Source: Longimicrobiales bacterium (lineage in GTDB: Bacteria > Gemmatimonadota > Gemmatimonadetes > Longimicrobiales > Gaopeijiaceae). From it: a stretch of DNA of 5,228 nucleotides. Positions 1 through 5,228 of this stretch are shown piece by piece (the stretch's first letter is position 1; each line of letters starts with the position of its first letter). The notes under the pieces are model-generated. The model saw only the letters and a program-made list of their open reading frames with translations, had not been told where the DNA came from and made no database searches. A program made the translations under genes and the position numbers. The stretch covers positions 1-5,228 of the forward strand of contig JAKMDG010000218.1 in assembly GCA_022428035.1 (NCBI GenBank). The letters run 5' to 3'.

Positions 1-169
1 CCTTGCCGCCCTTCGACCTGCGTCCCAATCTGACGGACTGTCGCGGCGCTCGCGCTGGGACCGGTGGACCCGTTCGCCTCGTCTCAGGAACAGCGGGTCC
101 CCTGTCCACGGGCCGCCCCGGCAGCGTATCGGATCCGGCACTTCCTTCCCGATTCGCAGGCAGACCGAC
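1..169. other. Upstream region, no supported gene
   Basis: No convincing coding signal is visible here. The + frame used by the permease is open back to the window edge but offers no ATG, GTG or TTG before 170. A second + frame is open from base 3 to a TGA at 171-173, which would overlap the permease start as GTGA. Its translation is rich in Gly, Pro, Arg and Ser and looks like noncoding GC-rich sequence, though the tail of an upstream gene cannot be excluded. An imperfect hairpin is possible: GGACCCG at 66-72 pairs with CGGGTCC at 94-100, with an inner GTTC/GAAC match, but no T-tract follows. No good sigma-70 promoter was seen. Confidence 0.4.
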
Positions 170-1564
170 GTGACCAACCCATCCAGCGCTCAGAAGCCCC
201 GCCGGCTCGAGAGAGAGCTTGGACTGTGGGATGTCTATGCGTTGGCCACAGGCGCGACGCTGAGCTCGGGCTTCTTTCTCCTTCCGGGTCTGGCCGCGGC
301 TGGTGCCGGCGCAGCTATGCCCCTCTCGTATGTGCTGGCGGCTCTGATCGTGCTCCCAGGACTCTTCAGCAGCGTCGAGTTGACGACGGCTATGCCGAAG
401 GCTGGCGGCATCTATTATTTCCTGGATCGCAGTATGGGGCCGCTGGTCGGGACCATCGGAGGCTTCGGGTCGTGGATCGCCCTTGTCCTTAAGGCCGCCT
501 TCGCTCTGATCGGTGTGGGCGCCTACCTGCAGCTCTACTTTCCACAGCTCACCTTCGGACCCATCGCCGCAGGACTCGCGATACTCCTTGGTGTCGTGAA
601 CTGGCTCGGTGCCAAGAAGACCGGGTCGGCCCAGGTCTTTCTGCTCATGGGCCTGTTCATTCTTCTGCTCTGGTTCTGCGGATTCGGTCTCCTCGAGATC
701 GAGGTGGGTCGGCTCAGCGGGGTGTTCCAGCCTCAATCGGCTGGACTGGCAAGCACCGCGGGGCTGGTCATCGTCAGCTACATGGGGCTCACAAAGGTCG
801 CAAGCGTAGCGGAGGAGGTGAAAAACCCGGAGCGCAACCTGCCGCTCGGTACCTTCCTCGCTCTCGGCACTGCAGTCCTCGTCTATGTTGTCGGCACGAT
901 GGTCATGATCGGTGTGACGGGCGCTGACGTGCTCGCGGCAGCTGACAATGGGCATGGGGATCTCACGCCGGTTGCAACCGTTGCACGGGACATGGCCGGA
1001 CCTGTCGGTGCCATGATCATGACGATTGCGGCAGTCCTTGCCGTCACCTCGGGTGCCAACGCGGGGATCCTGAGTGCGTCCCGCTATCCACTGGCGATGG
1101 GCCGAGACCGAATCCTGCCCGACATTTTCGGCACCGTAGGCGCGCGTGGTACGCCGACGGTTGGAATCGCGGCGACCGTCGCAGTGATTGTCTTCTGTGT
1201 CATCGCCTTCGATCCCACTGGAATCGCCAAGCTCGCCAGCGCGTTCAAGCTGGTCATTTTTGGCCTCGGATGCGTCGCGGTCATCGTGATGCGCGAAAGC
1301 CGGATTGCCTCGTACGACCCTGGCTACCGGGCCCCGTTCTACCCCGGCATGCAGATCATCGGAATCCTGGCACCCGCCTGGCTCATCTTCGAGATGGGAC
1401 TGCTGCCGACGGTATTTACCGGGCACTCATTCTCGGTGGTGCGATGTGGTTCACGTACTACGCGCGGGAACGCGTGGATCGGGAGGGGGCCATCTTCCAC
1501 GTGTTCGAACGCCTTGGGCGACAGCGCGACGAGAGGCTCGACGTCGAACTCCGCGAGGTCATGA
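170..1564 (+). CDS. APC-superfamily amino acid permease, frame-broken N-terminal part of a permease-EIIA-RCK_C protein
   Basis: This is an inner-membrane secondary transporter, probably for amino acids or related amines; the substrate is not readable. The start is GTG 170, the only usual start codon in this open stretch, with a weak AGG at 158-160. After a short basic cytosolic N-terminus, residues 18-42 form the first helix with the unwound motif region GATLSSGFFLLPG, typical of the APC fold. Further hydrophobic segments lie near 50-75, 94-124, 129-150, 154-177, 193-215, 225-250, 275-303, 332-348, 355-375 and 394-417. The loop VAEEVKNPERNLP (about 213-225) is the conserved E-x-x-x-P-x-R-x-x-P signature of APC permeases. 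Good homology-like sequence ends at about residue 414-418. The last ~45 residues up to the stop at 1564 are out-of-frame sequence rich in Ser, Arg and Thr. The true continuation, including the twelfth helix, is in the frame ending at 2298. Confidence 0.88.
   Translation: MTNPSSAQKPRRLERELGLWDVYALATGATLSSGFFLLPGLAAAGAGAAMPLSYVLAALIVLPGLFSSVELTTAMPKAGGIYYFLDRSMGPLVGTIGGFGSWIALVLKAAFALIGVGAYLQLYFPQLTFGPIAAGLAILLGVVNWLGAKKTGSAQVFLLMGLFILLLWFCGFGLLEIEVGRLSGVFQPQSAGLASTAGLVIVSYMGLTKVASVAEEVKNPERNLPLGTFLALGTAVLVYVVGTMVMIGVTGADVLAAADNGHGDLTPVATVARDMAGPVGAMIMTIAAVLAVTSGANAGILSASRYPLAMGRDRILPDIFGTVGARGTPTVGIAATVAVIVFCVIAFDPTGIAKLASAFKLVIFGLGCVAVIVMRESRIASYDPGYRAPFYPGMQIIGILAPAWLIFEMGLLPTVFTGHSFSVVRCGSRTTRGNAWIGRGPSSTCSNALGDSATRGSTSNSARS
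1405..1425 (+). other. Frame break (about one base missing) inside the transporter gene
   Basis: Upstream of this point the permease is read in the frame of GTG 170, ending with EMGLLP. Downstream the meaningful sequence (ALILGGAMWFTYYARERVDREG) is one frame back. The switch is equivalent to one deleted base or two inserted bases. Restoring one base gives a continuous product of 709 residues. No canonical X-XXY-YYZ slippery heptamer is visible in the zero frame, where the codons are ccg acg gta ttt acc ggg. A real mutation or an assembly or sequencing error is therefore more likely than programmed frameshifting. Confidence 0.8.
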
Positions 1565-2298
1565 AGGACCGGGGGCCACGCGACGCCGATCCGTTCGATG
1601 AGTTGTTCACGAGGGCACGCGTGATCGACATGGAGGGTCCTGCGGACTTCCGGGAGCTCGCGCGAATCGCGGGAGAGAGGCTGGCTGGAGATCTGCCTGT
1701 GTCTGCAAGCGAGCTCTGGAGTGGATTCATGGCGGGTGCGAGGATGGGCGCGACACCGGTGTCCCACGGCGTGGCGCTACCGCACATACGGCTCAAGGAG
1801 ATCGTCGAGCCACAGCTGGTCCTGGCTCGGGTGCCCGACGGCATTCGGTTCGAGGAGGGCACAGAGGCCCATGCCCGCGCGGCCGTTGATCCGGTACGCG
1901 CCGCCTTCTTCCTGATCGGACCCGAAGATGATCCCGGACGTCATCTTCGCATCCTTGCAGCCCTTGCGCGCCGCGTGGACCAGGATGGTTTCATGCCCGA
2001 GTGGCTCGCCGCCCGCGGGTCGGCCGAGCTCAAGGAGGCACTGTTCCGCAATGACCGTCTTCTGGTGCTCACCCTCGAAGGTCCGCCCCCCCGCGACGTC
2101 ATGGTGGGAGCGCAGCTGAAGGACGTCGATCTGCCCGATGGGACCCTGGTCGCCATGATCGGCCGCGATGACGAGATGATCATTCCGAGGGGAGACACCG
2201 TGCTTGAGGCCGGGGACCGCGTGACAGTCCTGGGTCGCCCCGAGGCGATCACTGAATTGCGGGCCCGTTTTGGGGTCGTCGTGAGCCGGGCCGATTGA
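1411..2298 (+). CDS. C-terminal part of the same transporter: last helix, PTS EIIA type 2 domain, TrkA-C domain
   Basis: The start given is where the meaningful sequence begins, not a start codon; the reading frame itself is open further upstream, and ATG 1270 precedes it as a chance start. The first ~20 residues complete the final transmembrane helix, and a basic-acidic linker (ARERVDREGAIFHVFERLG) leads into the cytosol. About 1618-2082 encode a PTS EIIA type 2 (mannitol/fructose, PtsN-like) domain. HGVALPHI carries the conserved phospho-acceptor histidine, codon 1783-1785, about residue 539 of the restored protein. About 2089-2277 encode a TrkA-C/RCK_C domain, with DVMVGAQLKDVDLPDGTLVAMI and then IPRGDTVLEAGDRVTVLG, the usual ligand-binding fold at the end of ion and amino acid transporters. 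Both domains are expected to regulate transport rather than pass phosphate to a sugar. No EIIB, EIIC or HPr is present in the window. The stop overlaps or nearly touches the next gene. Confidence 0.85.
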   Translation, partial: GIYRALILGGAMWFTYYARERVDREGAIFHVFERLGRQRDERLDVELREVMKDRGPRDADPFDELFTRARVIDMEGPADFRELARIAGERLAGDLPVSASELWSGFMAGARMGATPVSHGVALPHIRLKEIVEPQLVLARVPDGIRFEEGTEAHARAAVDPVRAAFFLIGPEDDPGRHLRILAALARRVDQDGFMPEWLAARGSAELKEALFRNDRLLVLTLEGPPPRDVMVGAQLKDVDLPDGTLVAMIGRDDEMIIPRGDTVLEAGDRVTVLGRPEAITELRARFGVVVSRAD

Positions 2299-3173
2299 TC
2301 GGTGTGCGATGCGAGACCTGGTGTGTCCCATGCTGTGAGGCAGGCGTAGCTCGACGCGTGTTCTGGTCACTGGCGGCCTGTGTGAGCATCGCGATCGTGG
2401 CCGCGAGGCCAGCCGGGGCGCAGACCCTTCGCGGCCTCGTACTCGAGGAGGCTACCGAGGCACCCATACCACTCGGTCGCGTGGTGCTGGTCACACTCGA
2501 CGGAGATTCGGTGCAGGCGACGCTAACCGACGAACAAGGATTCTTTTCGATCGATGGGGGAGGCGCTGGCGGGTATGTTCTGGTCGTATCCGCCCTGGGC
2601 TATCGAACTGCCCGTTCCGAGCGTGTCGAGCTGGCATCCGGTGAGGTGCGCATCACGCAGATGTACCTGTCCCTGCGTCCGATCCCGGTGTCCGGTGTCG
2701 ACGTCACTACGTCTGCGCCCGACGAGGTGGAGATCCCGGAGCTTGCCGAGCGCGGTTTTTACGATCGCATGGAGACTGGCTGGGGTGAGTTTCTGACCTT
2801 CGGACAGATCCGCGTTCATGGAGGTGCCTACACGCCTCAGCTGTTCCGCGAAATGCTCACGATCGAGCTGATCCCGGATCGTGGTCGCGGCTCCGGTCCG
2901 TGGAGCGACCGTGTGGTGCTCAAGCTGGACTCAGGTAGCAGGCGGGTCGGCAGTGATGGCTGGCTTGGGGCAGGGATGTGCGCGCCCGTTATCTGGGTCG
3001 ATGACGTGCTGACACCTCTCATGCCTGGCGAGAATCTGGACGATGTGGCTCCCAAGGAGATCATCGAAGGCATCGAGGTTCATCGCGCCGGCTTCGGGGC
3101 ACCGATTCGATACTTCCAGAACAATAGTGCGTCTGCGTGCGGTGCGATTCTGATCTGGACGAACCGACGGTGA
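2295..3173 (+). CDS. Secreted carboxypeptidase-regulatory-like / TonB-plug-like protein, first paralogue
   Basis: The precise function is unknown. An export signal is clear: RR at 20-21, a hydrophobic core at 22-37, and a likely signal peptidase I cut after AGA (residue 42). Residues 44-127 resemble the carboxypeptidase regulatory-like (CarboxypepD_reg) beta-sandwich, including T-D-E-x-G-F-F and the SALGY motif. Residues 152-292 resemble a TonB-receptor plug: GFYDRMETGWGEF, then a divergent middle, CAPVIWVDDV, an I-E-V-H-R strand, and the ending CGAILIWTNRR. There is no beta-barrel, so it is not a full receptor. Cys229 and Cys282 match cysteines in the downstream paralogue and could form a disulfide. 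The start is uncertain: TTG 2295 overlaps the transporter stop by four bases, GTG 2304 is close behind, and GTG 2358 would leave the signal peptide without its Arg residues. None has a strong ribosome binding site. The spacing suggests an operon with the transporter. Confidence 0.8.
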   Translation: MIGVRCETWCVPCCEAGVARRVFWSLAACVSIAIVAARPAGAQTLRGLVLEEATEAPIPLGRVVLVTLDGDSVQATLTDEQGFFSIDGGGAGGYVLVVSALGYRTARSERVELASGEVRITQMYLSLRPIPVSGVDVTTSAPDEVEIPELAERGFYDRMETGWGEFLTFGQIRVHGGAYTPQLFREMLTIELIPDRGRGSGPWSDRVVLKLDSGSRRVGSDGWLGAGMCAPVIWVDDVLTPLMPGENLDDVAPKEIIEGIEVHRAGFGAPIRYFQNNSASACGAILIWTNRR

Positions 3174-3186
3174 GCCCTGGGTGGGG

Positions 3187-3315
3187 GTCGGACTACCGGC
3201 TGATCCGTTGATGGTGGAGCTGCACTCGTGGTGGTGCCAGGTGCGTCACGAGCATTACCGTCTTCCCGATTCCGGCCTGGTGGTGCTCTGGACCCAACGC
3301 CGGGGAGCGGCGTAA
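3187..3315 (+). pseudogene. Relic C-terminal tail of a third plug-like paralogue
   Basis: The gap between the two intact paralogues reads, in the frame ending at TAA 3313-3315, VGLPADPLMVELH, then a disrupted stretch, then HYRLPDSGLVVLWTQRRGAA. This matches the tails of both neighbours: VGL...L...IEL near the start, and CGVIAFWTKR or CGAILIWTNRR at the end. The conserved cysteine before the Gly is Ser here (tcc instead of tgc). After the ELH codons (3217-3225) one extra T at 3226 shifts the frame, and the next frame reads RGGAR (3227-3241), matching the Y/H-R-G/A-G motif of the neighbours. The frame must then return near 3240-3244. There is no signal peptide, regulatory-like domain or plug start, so this is a remnant and not a working gene. 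The alignment was made by eye over about 40 residues, so a chance match is possible though the W-T-x-R ending is hard to explain otherwise. Confidence 0.55.
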
Positions 3316-3323
3316 ATCAATTC

Positions 3324-4070
3324 ATGAAGCGACTCGCGCTGCTAATACTGCTCGTAGGCGCGCATGCCGCGTCGGCCCAGACCATCCGAGGGAGTCTGAT
3401 GGAGTTCGGCTCAGACGCCCCGATCGACCTCGGCTTGATCATCATGATCTCCGAGTTCGGGGACTCGGTCGCTTGGACGCTGAGCAGCAGCAACGGGTTC
3501 TTCGAAGTCGCTGCGCCCGAGGGTGGCAATTATCTGCTGCTTGCCGCAGCCCTGGGGTACAAAGAGAGCCGCGTTGGTCTTTTTGAGTTGGGAGAAGGCG
3601 GCGAGATCTCTGTGGAGTTTCGGCTCTGGGAGGAGCCTTTGATGCTGGATGGCATCATGGTCGAGAGTCTTGTTCGTGAGCCGGAATTGGTGCGAAACGG
3701 CTTCTACCGTCGAATGCAGCGAGGATCGGGCTCCTTCATCCGACCCTCGGACATCGAGGAGACCACGGCACTCCGAGCCGCCGAGATGCTGCAGGGTCTG
3801 GCAGGTGTTCGCATGGTCGCAGACTCGAATGGGCTTGAACGTGTCCAGCTTCGAGGTGCCCGGGGGTACTGCGTTCCCACGCTATTCGTCGATGGCGTGA
3901 GGACCGAGTGGGGGCGTCTCTCGGTCGGCCTCGATGAGATCGCTCCACTCGAGACGCTGTATGCGATTGAGCTGTACCGAGGCGTTGCGAGCATACCCAT
4001 AGAATTCGGATCGTTCAACGACTGCGGCGTGATCGCGTTCTGGACGAAGCGCACGAATGAGCGGCGATGA
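3324..4070 (+). CDS. Secreted carboxypeptidase-regulatory-like / TonB-plug-like protein, second paralogue
   Basis: This is a 248-residue paralogue of the gene at 2295-3173; its function is unknown. ATG 3324 is chosen over the upstream in-frame GTG 3228 because it gives a textbook signal peptide: MKR, a hydrophobic stretch, and a cut after ASA at residue 18, before QTIRG. A GGGGAG at 3302-3307 lies 16 bases upstream, rather far. Residues 20-101 form the regulatory-like beta-sandwich with S-N-G-F-F and AALGY. Residues 121-242 resemble a TonB plug and are closer to the canonical form than in the first paralogue: RNGFYRRMQRGSGSFI, SDIE, AAEMLQGLAGVRM, VQLRG, CVPTLFVDGVR, AIELYRG, and the ending CGVIAFWTKR. 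Cys183 and Cys234 correspond to the cysteine pair of the first paralogue. No barrel follows, so a full outer-membrane transporter is excluded. The product is probably periplasmic or surface-located and may act in protein-protein or ligand binding (inference). Confidence 0.85.
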   Translation: MKRLALLILLVGAHAASAQTIRGSLMEFGSDAPIDLGLIIMISEFGDSVAWTLSSSNGFFEVAAPEGGNYLLLAAALGYKESRVGLFELGEGGEISVEFRLWEEPLMLDGIMVESLVREPELVRNGFYRRMQRGSGSFIRPSDIEETTALRAAEMLQGLAGVRMVADSNGLERVQLRGARGYCVPTLFVDGVRTEWGRLSVGLDEIAPLETLYAIELYRGVASIPIEFGSFNDCGVIAFWTKRTNERR

Positions 4071-4126
4071 GGTTCAGAGTACCGAATACCCCCAACGCCT
4101 CAACGTTTTGACGGTCTGAACTGTCC

Positions 4127-4179
4127 TTGCTGCATCAATGGAAGCGTGCATACTATAAAGCTCTAGATCCCTCTGGGAG
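4127..4179 (+). promoter_or_regulatory. Candidate promoter and ribosome binding site of the cytochrome gene
   Basis: The gap 4071-4188 holds the most AT-rich patch of the window, around 4150-4166. A weak sigma-70-like pair is TTGCTG at 4127-4132 and TACTAT at 4151-4156, 18 bases apart; an overlapping TATAAA at 4154-4159 is an alternative -10. A better -35 match, TTGACG at 4108-4113, has no -10 at proper distance. GGGAG at 4175-4179 lies nine bases before ATG 4189 and is a good Shine-Dalgarno sequence. Only the latter is solid; the promoter is a guess from sequence alone. Confidence 0.35.
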
Positions 4180-4188
4180 TCGGCCCGG

Positions 4189-5228
4189 ATGAAGCCTTTT
4201 GTAGTGTCGTCTGTCGTTCTTGGCATGTCCCTGATGTTGTTCGGCGAAGTCTCGGTCCCGGACACCACGCAGATCGCCTTCGATCCCGTGGATCATGCTC
4301 CGGTCGCTGCGGCAGATGTGGACCCCAATGCCGTTGTGTCCCGGACGTGCGTGCGGTGCCACTCTGACTCACGTCTCCGCGGCAACCTCTCCCTGGAAGG
4401 CTTCGACATCAGCCGAGCCTCGGAGAATGCCGAGACGATTGAACGGATGATCCGGAAGGTCCGGGCCGGTATGATGCCGCCGCCGGGCACCCGAGCTCCT
4501 GCCGGAGATACGCTGGCAGACTTTGCCGCGACGCTCGAGCAGATCATGGACGACAACGCCGAGCGGAATCCGAATCCGGGCCGTCGGACATTCCAGCGTC
4601 TCAACCGACCCGAGTACGAGCGGGCGATACGTGATCTGCTCAACCTCGAGGTCCGGGCAGAAGACTGGCTTCCTCTGGACCAGATGAGTGCCAACTTCGA
4701 CAACATCGCAGACGTTCAGTCTCTGTCCCCGACGCTCCTGGAATCCTACCTGAATGCAGCTGCCGACATCAGCCGCATGGCGGTCGGTGACAGAAACGCT
4801 CCGTCGATCAACGTGACGTACCGCAACTCTCAGTACCAATCCCAACACCCTTGGGATCATGTGGAGGGGGCGCCGTACGGTACGAGAGGCGGGATGGTGT
4901 CCAATCATGTCTTCCCGGCCGACGGCATGTATCAGTTCGGGATGACCTTCGCGAGTGGCCGCAATGAGCGCTTCGAGGACATCGATATCTCCGTGGACGG
5001 CGATCGGGTGGCGCTCATGGCCTACACGCGCTCCGGTGAGGGCGCAGATGGCCGTGGAGGCGGGGGACTGTGGTCCGAGCCGGTGTTCATCCGGGCGGGC
5101 CAACGGTCAGTCTCGGCGGCCTTCATCAAGCGCATGGATGGTCCGTACGAGGATCTCATACGTCCCCACGACTGGTCGATGGCAGGCGGTGGCTCCGGCG
5201 GGTCCGGTGTGACGACGCTGCCGCACCT
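4189..5228 (+). CDS. Secreted planctomycete-type cytochrome c / DUF1587 protein, N-terminal part
   Basis: The frame is open from ATG 4189 to the window edge, giving 346 residues of a protein whose family usually continues with DUF1592, DUF1588 and related domains. The start is supported by GGGAG nine bases upstream and by a hydrophobic export segment at 4-18, although the cleavage site is not clear. Residues 45-100 form a PSCyt1-like cytochrome c domain: CVRCH at 54-58 binds one haem covalently, and Met95 or Met96 in GMMPPPG is the likely distal ligand. Residues 133-197 match DUF1587 (PSD3): RRTFQRLNRPEYERAIRDLL, then DNIADVQSLSPTLLESYL. Residues about 227-330 look like the beta-rich carbohydrate-binding-like insert seen in this family (GTRGGMVSNHVFPADGMYQF, then DISVDGDRVAL). 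It should act outside the cytoplasm in electron transfer. The enzymatic role of the family is not established, and a link with polysaccharide breakdown is only a contextual guess from other genomes. Confidence 0.88.
   Translation, partial: MKPFVVSSVVLGMSLMLFGEVSVPDTTQIAFDPVDHAPVAAADVDPNAVVSRTCVRCHSDSRLRGNLSLEGFDISRASENAETIERMIRKVRAGMMPPPGTRAPAGDTLADFAATLEQIMDDNAERNPNPGRRTFQRLNRPEYERAIRDLLNLEVRAEDWLPLDQMSANFDNIADVQSLSPTLLESYLNAAADISRMAVGDRNAPSINVTYRNSQYQSQHPWDHVEGAPYGTRGGMVSNHVFPADGMYQFGMTFASGRNERFEDIDISVDGDRVALMAYTRSGEGADGRGGGGLWSEPVFIRAGQRSVSAAFIKRMDGPYEDLIRPHDWSMAGGGSGGSGVTTLPH

Noticed and set aside
3..173. Tail of an upstream gene ending in TGA that overlaps the permease start
   Set aside because: The frame is open, but the translated product is compositionally like noncoding GC-rich DNA and no motif is visible; the overlap could be chance.
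64..492. + strand open reading frame overlapping the start of the permease
   Set aside because: The permease frame has a strong APC signature over the same bases; this product is rich in Arg, Pro and Gly with no domain.
1409..1423. Programmed -1 ribosomal frameshift site
   Set aside because: No X-XXY-YYZ slippery heptamer is present in the zero frame and no obvious downstream pseudoknot was seen; an indel is simpler.
1777..2370. Open reading frame on the - strand (197 codons)
   Set aside because: It is antisense to the EIIA and RCK_C coding sequence and crosses a gene boundary; its translation shows no family features.
3229..3286. Direct repeat of TGGTGGTGC (3229-3237 and 3278-3286)
   Set aside because: It is short and made of GC-rich triplets encoding Gly or Val in the relic; no mobile element or target-site structure surrounds it.
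3228..3323. Upstream GTG extension of the second plug-like gene
   Set aside because: It would bury a perfect signal peptide that begins at ATG 3324 behind 32 residues of low-complexity sequence, and it overlaps the relic tail of another copy.
4094..4109. Rho-independent terminator after the second plug-like gene
   Set aside because: The stem AACG/CGTT is only four base pairs and the T run is four bases, too weak to support the call.
4369..5103. Long open reading frame on the - strand (244 codons)
   Set aside because: It lies wholly opposite the cytochrome/DUF1587 gene, whose haem motif and domain signatures are clear. It is a mirror of GC-rich codon use, with no recognisable motif.

Overview
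The window is GC-rich bacterial DNA with all supported genes on the + strand. The best guess for the source is a Gemmatimonadota-like bacterium, probably from an environmental or metagenomic assembly. This rests on three things: two small secreted proteins that join a carboxypeptidase-regulatory-like domain to a TonB-plug-like domain without a barrel, a type I recall as frequent in that phylum; a planctomycete-type cytochrome c protein (PSCyt1/DUF1587 family); and the composition. It is inference, not proof.

Layout. Bases 1-169 hold no gene I can support. Bases 170-2298 encode what reads as one regulated transporter of about 709 residues: an APC-superfamily amino acid permease, then a PTS EIIA type 2 domain, then a TrkA-C (RCK_C) domain. 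A one-base frame change near 1405-1425 breaks it into two reading frames. Immediately downstream, 2295-3173 encodes the first secreted carboxypeptidase-regulatory/plug-like protein. Its paralogue lies at 3324-4070. The 150 bases between them contain a decayed C-terminal tail (about 3187-3315) of what seems to be a third copy, so the locus looks like an eroding tandem array. Bases 4071-4188 are a relatively AT-rich intergenic stretch with a candidate promoter. From 4189 to the window end runs the N-terminal part of a secreted monohaem cytochrome c/DUF1587 protein.

How the genes may work together. The permease acts in the inner membrane, and its two appended soluble domains would sense phosphorylation state and a small ligand. 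The paralogous plug-like proteins and the cytochrome protein are exported. The transporter stop and the first plug-like gene overlap or nearly touch, which suggests co-transcription, but no functional link can be read from the sequence. The cytochrome gene has its own upstream region and is probably a separate unit. The most interesting signals are the relic third paralogue, the conserved cysteine pair of the barrel-less plug-like proteins, and the frame break in an otherwise well-conserved three-domain transporter.
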